From contig NZ_FPBH01000003.1 of the NCBI RefSeq assembly GCF_900116445.1, positions 62,001-126,000 of the forward strand: a stretch of DNA of 64,000 nucleotides, in the 5' to 3' direction. The stretch comes from Paraburkholderia aspalathi (GTDB lineage: Bacteria; Pseudomonadota; Gammaproteobacteria; Burkholderiales; Burkholderiaceae). The notes beneath the pieces are model-generated. The model searched no databases. It was not told the DNA's origin and was given only the letters and a program-made list of their open reading frames with translations. Made by a program: the position numbers and the translations under genes. Below, in pieces: positions 1 to 7,802 of this stretch (position 1 is the stretch's first letter; every line of letters starts with the position of its first letter).

Positions 1-165
1 GCGCCGCGTAGTGCGGCTGACCAGCCGAACGCCCAAGTGTTCTTCCAGCGTCGCGACAGCGCGCGTGACCACCGAACCGGAAATGCCCAATTGCTTGGCG
101 GCTTCCGCAAAATTCAGACACTCCGCGACTTTGGCGAAGATGCGTATTGAAGCCAACTGGTTCAT
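1..165 (-). CDS. LysR-family transcriptional regulator, N-terminal part (cut by window edge)
   Basis: This is the first 55 codons of a minus-strand gene that runs off the left edge of the window. The translation starts MNQLASIRIFAKVAE and continues with FAEAAKQLGIS and VVTRAVATLEEHLGVRL. That is the winged helix-turn-helix of LysR-type regulators, with the recognition helix around residues 29-45. Such proteins bind DNA as oligomers and respond to a small ligand through a C-terminal domain that is not in view. The ATG at 163-165 fits the normal family start a few residues before the first helix. The target genes cannot be inferred because only decayed sequence lies upstream. Confidence 0.85.
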   Translation of the reverse strand, partial: MNQLASIRIFAKVAECLNFAEAAKQLGISGSVVTRAVATLEEHLGVRLVSRTTRR

Positions 166-413
166 TGTGTTCTCCGGCGCACACCGGATGACAGGCTTTG
201 GGCGCAATACGGCTGTGTGGGGGGGTGAGAAACCATAGAGGGCACTCCATCTGCTGGATGTCGAGCTCCACGCGGGGGCAGGAACCGCATCGCTACGATG
301 CTTGCCTGACCGTGGGAGGTTAGTTCTCAGCATAGCGGCCACTTCGTTACCCTAAGCCGTCCGGCAGATTACAGGACAGTTATTTTCATGGTCTGGATTT
401 ATTTAACGTGCCC
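166..413. other. Upstream region of the LysR gene, no gene seen
   Basis: The region lies between the LysR start and the broken lipoprotein frame. It should carry the LysR-gene promoter on the minus strand. I see no coding frame with recognisable content and no clear promoter pair. Base composition is lower in GC than the conserved genes further right. Confidence 0.4.
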
Positions 414-657
414 TTAAGATTTAAAGATATAAAAGGCGCCGCTTTTACTGTCCTCAATGCCGGAGTCGGGTTGCGGCGTGAGTGCGATGGTTTTACCGAC
501 CTTGAAGCGCGTCGTGTCGACTACCTTGACGTCCGCGTCGCCTGCGTCGGCTATCAGCAGTTCCTTGCCTCGATTTGCCAGCAGAATCTTGTGCGGCGCT
601 TTCGCAGCCGGCCAGGCAGAGGCCAACGGCAGCCAGCAGGCGAAGGTGAATCTTCAT
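414..657 (-). pseudogene. Small lipoprotein gene with apparent frameshift
   Basis: From the ATG at 655-657 the frame reads MKIHLRLLAAVGLCLAGCES, a clear lipoprotein signal peptide with lipobox LAGC. A few codons later this frame turns into an arginine-rich nonsense tail. A neighbouring frame picks up at the same point and gives an ordinary-looking sequence (KILLANRGKELLIADAGD, then DVKVVDTTRFKVGKTI) ending FYIFKS at 414. Joined, the two parts would make an outer-membrane lipoprotein of about 80 residues, and the lengths need a one-base shift around 590-605. The product family is not recognised. The start overlaps the stop of the upstream reading frame as TGATG. A sequencing error or programmed frameshift cannot be excluded. 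Confidence 0.45.
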
Positions 658-959
658 CAGTTTGCTCGCAAAAATCCGGAACTTTCTCTGAAGGTAAAGA
701 CCGGCACCACACGGTTGATGCGACGGAGCCAGACAAGAAGATCGAGACAAGACCCATGAGGCAACACCATGTTCACGACGACCAGTGCATAACGCGCGGT
801 GACGAGTGCGAGTTTCGCCTCACGATCGTCCGAGTGAATCTGAGAAGCGCGGCCAAAGTTCTTTAGAGACGAGCGGAATGGATCTTCCGGGTCCTGGAGT
901 AGGTCCGACAATATGACTGTCGCGTACCGATAGTGCACAACCACACCATATCCGGGCAC
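657..959 (-). pseudogene. Response-regulator receiver-like remnant
   Basis: The C-terminal half of this minus-strand frame reads LALVTARYALVVVNMVLPHG, then CLDLLVWLRRINRVVPVF. This resembles the middle of a two-component receiver domain (the usual ALVVLDxMLPxxSGLDLLxWLR block). The expected phospho-acceptor Asp is replaced by Asn in VVNM, and the conserved Gly after Ser is Cys. No proper N-terminal acidic pocket or output domain follows: the frame ends at 657. I read it as a decayed fragment of a response regulator next to the broken lipoprotein and porin. The match is by eye and short. Confidence 0.3.
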
Positions 960-1302
960 TGACCGGACGATTACATTTTCGTCATGTGTCTCGAGCGAAG
1001 CGTAGTCCTGCTAACTCAATGGAGGAGATTGCAGCGCGCATAGCGCGCGATCGAAGAGAACACGTTGCGAGCACACAACGAAGAGCGTCCCATAGCTTTT
1101 CAGATACCTTATCCTCGGGTCACGAATTTTGTGCCCTTATTCCTTACGGGCTCTCGGGTATAGCCACATGCACAAGAGAACCAGCGATTCTGAATTGGTG
1201 TAGCGGACGAGAACCGCATCCATTCCGACGATTAATATGCCGTGGGCTTCATCTCAAGGAAGTTGAGCCTTTCGAACATCTATTTCGCTTCGGAGAACCT
1301 GA
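960..1302. other. Gene-poor region upstream of the porin pseudogene
   Basis: About 340 bases with scattered short frames on both strands but nothing I can recognise. A plus-strand frame starting near 986 overlaps the porin start by a few bases and has no family-like sequence. The only functional signal seen is the ribosome-binding sequence GGAGA at 1292-1296, six bases before the porin ATG. Confidence 0.4.
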
Positions 1303-2439
1303 ATGAAAAAGAAGTCGTTGTTTGCAGTTAGTACGTTGTGCCTTGCGGCAAGCGCTGCCCATGCGCAAAGCAGCGTCACACTATAAGGTTTGATCGATGC
1401 AGGTCTGACCTATACCAACAATCAGCACGGCCAGAAAAACTTCCAGGCGACCAGCGGCGACACGAACGGTAGCCGTTGGGGACTGCGTGGCGCAGAGGAT
1501 CTTGGCGGTGGACTGAAAGCCATCTTCACATTGGAAAACGGGTTTAGCATTCAAAGCGGCTCGCTCGGTCAAGGCGGTCGCATGTTTGGACGCCAGGCGT
1601 TCGTCGGTCTGTCTAGCGAATCGTATGGTGCGCTGACCGCCGGTCGTCAGTACGATTCCGTGGTCGATTATCTTGGCCCACTTTCGTTGACCGGCACACA
1701 GTATGGCGGCACGCATTTCGCCCACCCGTACGACAACGACAACTTGGACAACTCGTTCCGGGTCAGCAATTCGGTCAAGTATCAAAGCGTCAACTACGGT
1801 GGCTTCAAGTTCGGCGGTCTGTACGGTTTTTCCAATCAGGCAGGCGGATTCGCGTCTAATCGCGCGTACAGCATTGGCGCGTCGTATAACTGGGGACCGT
1901 TGAATGCAGCAGTCGGCTATCTTCAACTGAACAACTCGGGTTCGACATTTTCGACGGGTGCGGTTTCCGACGACGCGACGTTTAGCGCGGGCAACCAGCG
2001 CGTCTTCGGCGGCGGTCAAAGCTATGCTTTCGGTCCTACAGTGGCGGGGGTCGTGATCACGCAGACGAAACTGTCTGCAGCGACAGGCATTGGCGCGTAT
2101 GCCTCCGGTACGAGTAAGGGCCTGGCGCTGACAGGCGGAAGTGCCCGATTTACGAACTATGAAGTGAATGGACGCTATAACTTGACGCCGGCATTCGCAC
2201 TCATCGGGTCTTACACATTTACGGATGCACGTGTAAGCGGCGTCAGCCCAAAATATAATCAAATCAATTTGCGCGCGGATTACTCATTGTCCAGGCGCAC
2301 CGATGTCTATCTAGAGGGTGTCTATCAGCACGTCAGCGGTGCTGGCAATTCCGGCATCACCGCAGACATCACCGGCTTGTCAGCGTCGTCGAGCAACAGT
2401 CAGGTAGCAGCAACAATCGGCTTGAGAACGCGCTTCTAA
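1303..2439 (+). pseudogene. Porin (OmpC / Gram-negative porin type) with premature stop codon
   Basis: The gene would encode a trimeric outer-membrane general porin of about 378 residues. The ATG at 1303 has a GGAGA Shine-Dalgarno. The signal peptide is MKKKSLFAVSTLCLAASAAHA, and the mature protein would begin QSSVTL. The next codon, at 1384-1386, is TAA where Burkholderia porins normally have Tyr (SSVTLYG). After it the same frame stays open for 350 codons. It carries typical porin blocks (SRWGLRGAEDLGGGLKAIF, GRQAFVGLSS) and ends in the terminal Phe (GLRTRF) needed by the BAM machine. A single base change therefore explains the break and no other decay is visible. A start at the TTG at 1390 would lack a signal peptide, so the gene is probably silent unless the stop is read through. 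Confidence 0.8.
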
Positions 2440-2450
2440 CAGGTTGTCTG

Positions 2451-2493
2451 AACATCCGTCGTTGCTGCGCTCAGGTGCATTTCGACGGATGTT
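2451..2493 (+). repeat. Inverted repeat just after the porin gene, possible terminator
   Basis: Perfect 11-base arms, AACATCCGTCG at 2451-2461 and CGACGGATGTT at 2483-2493, are separated by a 21-base loop and start 12 bases after the porin stop. There is no T-tract, so it may be a Rho-dependent or weak transcription stop. Confidence 0.4.
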
Positions 2494-2651
2494 GAGTTCG
2501 CGAAGCTGCGGCCATTGATCGCACTACGCGGCGCGCGCTGGTCGAGCCTCTGGCTTCGGGCAAGTCGTTCTGGGCTTAAGCGTTTCTTAAGCTATTCCGC
2601 ATAGAGTATAGGCCTCTCAGGTTCTAGCTCACTCGGACGCTAGGTCCTTTC

Positions 2652-2677
2652 AAGCCGGCTTCGTGCCGGCTTTTTTT
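2652..2677 (+). terminator. Rho-independent terminator
   Basis: The stem AAGCCGGC (2652-2659) pairs with GCCGGCTT (2665-2672) across a TTCGT loop. The run of T from 2671 to 2677 follows directly. It is oriented for plus-strand transcription and is the first strong intrinsic terminator after the porin. Confidence 0.75.
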
Positions 2678-2975
2678 CGGCAAGACCAACCATTTCTGCA
2701 CGACAGGTCCTGACGACGTCAACACGTTCGAGTGCCAACAGACAATCCAGGCTTCAGTGCGGCGGATCCCGGCGTTACCTTTCTTGCCCGTCGTGGCAGG
2801 GCTCTGTTGCAAACTACGGGCGCGAGCGAAACGCAGCGTATTCACCGCTACCTCACATTGCCTGCTCGCGATCGTCAAAACCCGAGCGGAACCTACTGGC
2901 TCCTCCGATTTGCACCGGAGCCCGTTTGTGCCGGGGGATGAACGGCATCATCGCATCCAGCCATGACTCGCAACC

Positions 2976-5180
2976 CTAACTGGCTGTAGCCGTCACATTG
3001 GCCCGCGCCTTATGCAGTTTTTTGTAGCTGTCGATCAGGCGGTGGTGCCTATCGAGACCCTCCAGTTTCATGCTCGTCGGCGTCAATCCATAGAAGCGCA
3101 CGCTGCCGTCCACTGAGCCCATTACCGCGTCCATCCGAGCGTTGCCAAACATCCGACGGAAGTTGACCGCGTAGTCGTCCAGTTCCAGGTCGTCATCGAG
3201 CAGCACCTCCAGCACCACATTCAACGCCTGGTAAAACAATCCGCGCTCGACCGTGTTGTCGTTGTACTGCAGGAACGCGCCCACCAGTTCTTGCGCTTCC
3301 TCAAATTGTTGCAAGGCGAGATGAATCAGCAGCTTCAACTCGAGAACTGTTAGCTGCCCCCAGTCCGTATTCTCGTCAAATTCGATGCCGATCAAAGTGG
3401 CAATATCGGCGTGCTCGTCCAGCTCGCTGTTCTCCAACCGTTCAAGCAGTGCTGCCAGGCCGGCATCGTCCAGGCGATGCACGTTCAGAATATCGGCGCG
3501 GAACAACAGGGCCTTGTTTGTGTTATCCCAGATCAAATCCTCTACCGGGTAAACTTCCGAATAATCGGGCACCAGAATCCGGCAGGCAACAGCACCCAGC
3601 TGGTCGTACACCGCCATATAAGATTCTTTGCCCATGTCTTCGAGAATGCCGAACAAGGTTGCTGCTTCGTCGGCGTTGGAGTTTGCACCCTGACCAGAAA
3701 AATCCCACTCGACAAACTCGAAATCCGCTTTGGCGCTGAAAAAGCGCCACGACACTATGCCGCTGGAATCAATGAAGTGCTCAACGAAGTTATTGGGTTC
3801 AGTCACGGCGTTACTGACGAAGGTGGGCTGAGGTAAATCGTTCAGGCCTTCAAAGCTACGCCCCTGCAGCAATTCCGTCAGACTCCGTTCCAGCGCCACC
3901 TCGAAGCTTGGGTGCGCGCCGAACGAGGCAAAGACACCGCCTGTGCGCGGGTTCATCAAGGTGACGCACATCACCGGGTAGGTCCCACCCAGCGACGCAT
4001 CCTTTACCAGCACCGGAAAGCCCTGCTCTTCCAATCCCTGAATCCCGGCCAGAATGCCAGGGTATTTCGCCAGCACTTCGTGCGGCACATCAGGCAAGGC
4101 AATTTCACCTTCCAGAATTTCGCGCTTCACCGCTCGCTCGAAAATTTCGGACAGACATTGCACCTGCGCTTCGGCCAGCGTATTACCGGCACTCATGCCA
4201 TTGCTGACGTACAGGTTTTCGATCAGGTTGGACGGAAAGTACACCACTTCGCCGTCCGACTGCCGCACGAACGGCAGCGAACAGATGCCGCGCTCCACAT
4301 TGCCGGAGTTGGTGTCGATCAGATGCGAGCCACGCAACTCCCCATCCGGGTTGTAAATCTCCAGGCAGTACGCATCCAGAATCTCAGCCGGCAGCGCATC
4401 CTTACGGCCGGGCTTGAACCACCGCTCGTTCGGGTAATGCACAAACTCCGCGTTGGCGATGTCTTCGCCCCAAAACGCCCCGCCATAGAAATGGTTGCAA
4501 TTCAGGCGCTCGATAAACTCTCCCAACGCGGACGCCAACGCGCTTTCTTTGGTCGCTCCCTTGCCGTTGGTAAAACACATCGGCGAGTGTGCATCGCGGA
4601 TATGCAGCGACCACACATTGGGAACGATGTTGCGCCACGAAGCGATTTCAATCTTCATGCCCAAGCCTGCCAGAATGCCCGACATATTGGCGATGGTTTG
4701 CTCCAACGGCAGATCCTTGCCCGCAATATAGGTGCTGGCGTCAGAAGCCGGAGTCAAGGTCAGCAAGGCCTGTGCATCGGCATCCAGGTTCTCTACCTCT
4801 TCAATGACAAACTCAGGTCCGGCTTGCACCACTTTTTTGACCGTACAACGGTCGATAGAACGCAAAATGCCCTGGCGGTCTTTGTCGGAGATGTCCGCCG
4901 GCAACTCAACCTGAATCTTGAAAATCTGCTGGTACCGGTTTTCCGGATCAACAATATTGTTCTGCGACAGACGGATATTTTCGGTAGGAATATTGCGAGT
5001 TACGCAGTACAACTTCACAAAGTAAGCCGCACACAAAGCCGATGAGGCCAGAAAATAATCGAAGGGACCAGGCGCCGAGCCATCGCCCTTATAACGGATA
5101 GGCTGGTCGGCCACGACTGTGAAGTCATCGAACTTGGCTTCAAGACGTAGCTTGTCGAGAAAGTTGACTTTAATTTCCAT
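2976..5180 (-). CDS. ycaO: OsmC domain / YcaO domain fusion protein
   Basis: A 734-residue protein. Residues 1-150 form an OsmC-like domain with the two expected cysteines (Cys50 in SSALCAAYF and Cys112 in DRCTVKK), so peroxide or thiol chemistry is possible. Residues 160-560 are a YcaO ATP-dependent domain, with ATP/Mg motifs at 217-225 (SALGEFIER) and later at CLSEIFERAV. The last 150 residues look helical and TPR-like, as in E. coli YcaO, which has been linked to RimO-dependent methylthiolation of ribosomal protein S12. There is no proline-rich PxPxP end of the kind seen in azoline-forming YcaO enzymes, and no precursor peptide or partner gene beside it. The gene stands alone and is visibly less GC-rich than guaA, suggesting transfer. 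The ATG at 5180 matches the natural domain start. Confidence 0.88.
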   Translation of the reverse strand: MEIKVNFLDKLRLEAKFDDFTVVADQPIRYKGDGSAPGPFDYFLASSALCAAYFVKLYCVTRNIPTENIRLSQNNIVDPENRYQQIFKIQVELPADISDKDRQGILRSIDRCTVKKVVQAGPEFVIEEVENLDADAQALLTLTPASDASTYIAGKDLPLEQTIANMSGILAGLGMKIEIASWRNIVPNVWSLHIRDAHSPMCFTNGKGATKESALASALGEFIERLNCNHFYGGAFWGEDIANAEFVHYPNERWFKPGRKDALPAEILDAYCLEIYNPDGELRGSHLIDTNSGNVERGICSLPFVRQSDGEVVYFPSNLIENLYVSNGMSAGNTLAEAQVQCLSEIFERAVKREILEGEIALPDVPHEVLAKYPGILAGIQGLEEQGFPVLVKDASLGGTYPVMCVTLMNPRTGGVFASFGAHPSFEVALERSLTELLQGRSFEGLNDLPQPTFVSNAVTEPNNFVEHFIDSSGIVSWRFFSAKADFEFVEWDFSGQGANSNADEAATLFGILEDMGKESYMAVYDQLGAVACRILVPDYSEVYPVEDLIWDNTNKALLFRADILNVHRLDDAGLAALLERLENSELDEHADIATLIGIEFDENTDWGQLTVLELKLLIHLALQQFEEAQELVGAFLQYNDNTVERGLFYQALNVVLEVLLDDDLELDDYAVNFRRMFGNARMDAVMGSVDGSVRFYGLTPTSMKLEGLDRHHRLIDSYKKLHKARANVTATAS

Positions 5181-5216
5181 GGGGAAATTCCAAAAATGGT
5201 ACTCAGAACAAAATAT

Positions 5217-5241
5217 AAAGCCCTGTAAAAAACAGGGCTTT
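5217..5241 (-). terminator. Terminator hairpin between guaA and ycaO
   Basis: Perfect 10-base arms AAAGCCCTGT (5217-5226) and ACAGGGCTTT (5232-5241) surround a five-base A loop. On the minus strand it lies 43 bases after the guaA stop and is followed by TATATTTTG, so it most likely ends guaA transcription. Confidence 0.65.
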
Positions 5242-5283
5242 AATAGTCAGTCAATTAGCGAATGATGTTTCCTGGCGGGAATT

Positions 5284-6867
5284 CTATTCCCACTCGATCG
5301 TTGCCGGCGGCTTCCCCGAGATGTCATAGACAACCCGGTTAATCCCGCGCACTTCATTGATGATGCGGTTCGACACATGCCCCAGCAACTCGTGCGGCAG
5401 ATGCGCCCAATGCGCGGTCATGAAGTCCAGCGTCTGCACAGCACGCAGCGCAACCACATATTCGTAGGTGCGGCCATCGCCCATCACGCCGACGCTCTTC
5501 ACCGGCAGGAACACCGCAAAAGCCTGGCTCGTCAGGTCGTACCATGACTTGCCGGTTTCCTTGTCGATAAAGGTACGCAGCGTCTCGATGAAAATCGCGT
5601 CCGCGCGACGCAGCAGATCGGCGAAATCGCGGCGCACTTCGCCGAGAATCCGCACGCCCAGACCCGGGCCCGGGAACGGGTGGCGATACACCATTGCCGG
5701 CGGCAAGCCGAGCTTCACGCCGAGTTCGCGCACTTCGTCCTTGAACAGTTCACGCAGCGGCTCGAGCAGCTTCAGATTCAGCGTCTCCGGCAGGCCGCCC
5801 ACATTGTGGTGGCTCTTGATGGTCTGCGTGGCCTTCTTGCCCTTGCCGGCCGATTCGATCACGTCCGGATAGATCGTGCCTTGGGCGAGCCACTTCGCGT
5901 CGGTCAGCTTGTTGGCTTCGGTCTGGAACACCTCGACGAACTCCGCGCCGATGATTTTGCGCTTCGCTTCCGGATCGGTGACGCCGGCCAGCTTCGACAG
6001 GAACACTTCGCTCGCGTCGACGTGGATCACCTTGACGCCGAGGTTCTCAGCGAACGTTGCCATCACCTGCTCGGCTTCGTTCAAACGCAGGAGACCGTGA
6101 TCGACGAACACGCAGGTCAGCTGATCGCCGATCGCGCGATGCAACAGCGCCGCAGCCACCGACGAATCCACGCCACCCGACAAGCCCAGAATCACGTGCT
6201 CATTACCGACCTGCTCGCGAATCTTCGCGACGGCTTCGTCGATGTAATGGCCCATTTCCCAATCGGGATTCGCGCCGCAAATCTGCAGCACGAAACGTTC
6301 GAGCATCGCGCGGCCTTGCACGGTGTGCGTCACTTCCGGGTGCCATTGCAGGCCGTAGAAATGGCGCGCTTCGTCGGCCATTGCCGCGATCGGGCACGAG
6401 TCCGTCGAGGCCATCAGCTGGAAGCCCGGCGGCATCTCGAGAACCTTGTCGCCGTGGCTCATCCACACCTTCAGCATGCCGTGACCTTCCGGCGTGGTGA
6501 AGTCGCTGATGCCTTCGAGCAGGCTCGTATGGTTGCGCGCGCGCACTTCCGCGTAGCCGAACTCACGCAGGTGGCCGATATCGACCTTGCCGCCGAGCTG
6601 CTCGGCCATCGCCTGCATGCCGTAGCAAATGCCCAGCACGGGCACGCCGAGTTCGAACACCGCTTGCGGCACGCGCGGCGTATCCGTTTCGGTGACCGAG
6701 CTCGGGCCGCCGGAGAGGATCACGCCCTTCGGCGCGAAATCGCGAATGAACGACGCATCGACGTCGTACGGATGAATTTCCGAATACACGTTGGCTTCGC
6801 GAACGCGACGTGCAATCAGTTGGGTGACTTGCGAACCGAAGTCGAGGATCAGGATCTTGTCATGCAT
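5284..6867 (-). CDS. guaA: GMP synthase (glutamine-hydrolysing)
   Basis: Converts XMP to GMP using glutamine and ATP in the cytosol, the last step of guanine nucleotide synthesis. The 527-residue product has a class I glutamine amidotransferase domain with Cys81 (GICYGMQ), His176 and Glu178 (WHPEV). A PP-loop ATP pyrophosphatase domain follows (SGGVDSS at 230-236), then the dimerisation domain ending in the conserved PATIEWE. The ATG at 6865-6867 gives the usual [13 protein letters not shown] start; a TTG further upstream is less likely. It follows guaB and a small membrane protein gene on the same strand. Its 3' end borders the accessory segment. Confidence 0.97.
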   Translation of the reverse strand: MHDKILILDFGSQVTQLIARRVREANVYSEIHPYDVDASFIRDFAPKGVILSGGPSSVTETDTPRVPQAVFELGVPVLGICYGMQAMAEQLGGKVDIGHLREFGYAEVRARNHTSLLEGISDFTTPEGHGMLKVWMSHGDKVLEMPPGFQLMASTDSCPIAAMADEARHFYGLQWHPEVTHTVQGRAMLERFVLQICGANPDWEMGHYIDEAVAKIREQVGNEHVILGLSGGVDSSVAAALLHRAIGDQLTCVFVDHGLLRLNEAEQVMATFAENLGVKVIHVDASEVFLSKLAGVTDPEAKRKIIGAEFVEVFQTEANKLTDAKWLAQGTIYPDVIESAGKGKKATQTIKSHHNVGGLPETLNLKLLEPLRELFKDEVRELGVKLGLPPAMVYRHPFPGPGLGVRILGEVRRDFADLLRRADAIFIETLRTFIDKETGKSWYDLTSQAFAVFLPVKSVGVMGDGRTYEYVVALRAVQTLDFMTAHWAHLPHELLGHVSNRIINEVRGINRVVYDISGKPPATIEWE

Positions 6868-7070
6868 GGCAGCGGACGGAGTCAAAAGTGAACGGATACG
6901 GGATACCGCGCAAGAAGCGCGGCGTTGAATTCAAAGCTGTCCACGTGGGGACGATCGAGCATGAAGCGTGACGATGAAGCGCGCTGGACCATTCGGCACC
7001 GCAGGCACTTGCCTGCGGCGCGCGCGAACGGAATCCGGTTGCTTCGGCAGGCGTTCTGGCGCTTGGCGCG

Positions 7071-7796
7071 TCAGCCATGAAACGGCGGCCGGGGCGCACC
7101 AGGTGCGTCGGCAGCGGCGTTACGGGCATCGTCGCGCGCAGCTGCAGCATCGGCGCGTGCGGCGCGTTCAGAGGCCGTCAGACCCGGTTCGTCGACCGCC
7201 GGGTAGACCGGTGCAGCCGAAACTGGACTGACGGGCCGTGTGACCGGCACAACGGGCTCGACGACCGGCTCCGCGCGATAGACTGGCTCCGCCGCCACGC
7301 GACCGGCGTCGCGCCTGTTGGCAGCGTCTTTGGCGGCATCTTTCGCGGCCTGCTTTTCGGCGCGCTCAGCAGCAGCGGCTTCAACCAGCCGCACCCTCTC
7401 ACGCCGCCGCACCGCGCCGGACAGGCGCACACCACCGAGGCCAACCACCAGCAGCACCACACCGGTCAGCACCGCGATGATCTGCCCGAAGCCGGTCAGC
7501 GCCGGCGTATGCAGCCCGAGCAGCCAGACCAGCATCAGCACGCCGGTCAGCCAGTTCACATGGCCGACGACCTTGGCGACCGTCGACGTGAGCGAACCGT
7601 CGATAGACGCGTGCAAAGCAAGCCACGCGAGCCCGATCAGCGCCACGCCAAACCCCTGGCCGACCAGAGCCGGCTGGGTTTGCACCAGAAGCAGCGCGTT
7701 GTACAACGAAGTCCAGGGCGTCAGCAGAAACAGCAGGCCGAACGCAAGCAGCAACAGTGCATCGAGGATGAGTACAGCGCGCAGCAATGGCTTCAT
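7071..7796 (-). CDS. Membrane protein of unknown function between guaB and guaA
   Basis: A 241-residue protein. The first 125 residues contain four hydrophobic helices (for example VLILDALLLLAFGLLFLL, LTGVLMLVWLLGL and QIIAVLTGVVLLVVGLGGV). The remainder is a cytosolic tail rich in Ala, Arg, Glu and Pro, with a likely helical stretch (RLVEAAAAERAEKQAAKDAA) and repeated EPVxxxEPVVEPVVPV. I do not recognise a named family. The start lies seven bases from the guaB stop, so it is surely co-transcribed with guaB and guaA. That is an association, not evidence of a role in purine metabolism. The tail composition suggests a protein-protein or nucleic-acid contact surface. Confidence 0.8.
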   Translation of the reverse strand: MKPLLRAVLILDALLLLAFGLLFLLTPWTSLYNALLLVQTQPALVGQGFGVALIGLAWLALHASIDGSLTSTVAKVVGHVNWLTGVLMLVWLLGLHTPALTGFGQIIAVLTGVVLLVVGLGGVRLSGAVRRRERVRLVEAAAAERAEKQAAKDAAKDAANRRDAGRVAAEPVYRAEPVVEPVVPVTRPVSPVSAAPVYPAVDEPGLTASERAARADAAAARDDARNAAADAPGAPRPPFHG

Positions 7797-7802
7797 TGGC
7801 GT

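Larger units (their letters stand above)
2440..2975. other. Non-coding accessory stretch between porin and ycaO
   Basis: It contains the two hairpins listed separately and an IS-end-like motif (GGCTCTGTTGCAAA at 2800-2813). No convincing gene, tRNA or transposase fragment was found on either strand. Short frames here have no recognisable family content. Confidence 0.4.

Noticed and set aside
986..1306. A 106-codon plus-strand frame ahead of the porin
   Set aside because: No family-like sequence, and its end overlaps the porin ATG by a few bases; treated as chance.
1390..2439. A functional porin translated from the TTG at 1390
   Set aside because: It would have no signal peptide and no ribosome site, so it could not reach the outer membrane; treated as a pseudogene remainder.
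3700..3725. A partial match to the guaA 3' end (ATCCCACTCGA) that could be an attachment-site copy
   Set aside because: It lies inside conserved YcaO coding sequence (VEWDF), is short and imperfect; chance similarity is more likely.
6999..7018. Hairpin CCGCAGGC-ACTT-GCCTGCGG upstream of guaA
   Set aside because: Good stem but no T-tract on either strand, and it lies inside an operon; not called a terminator.
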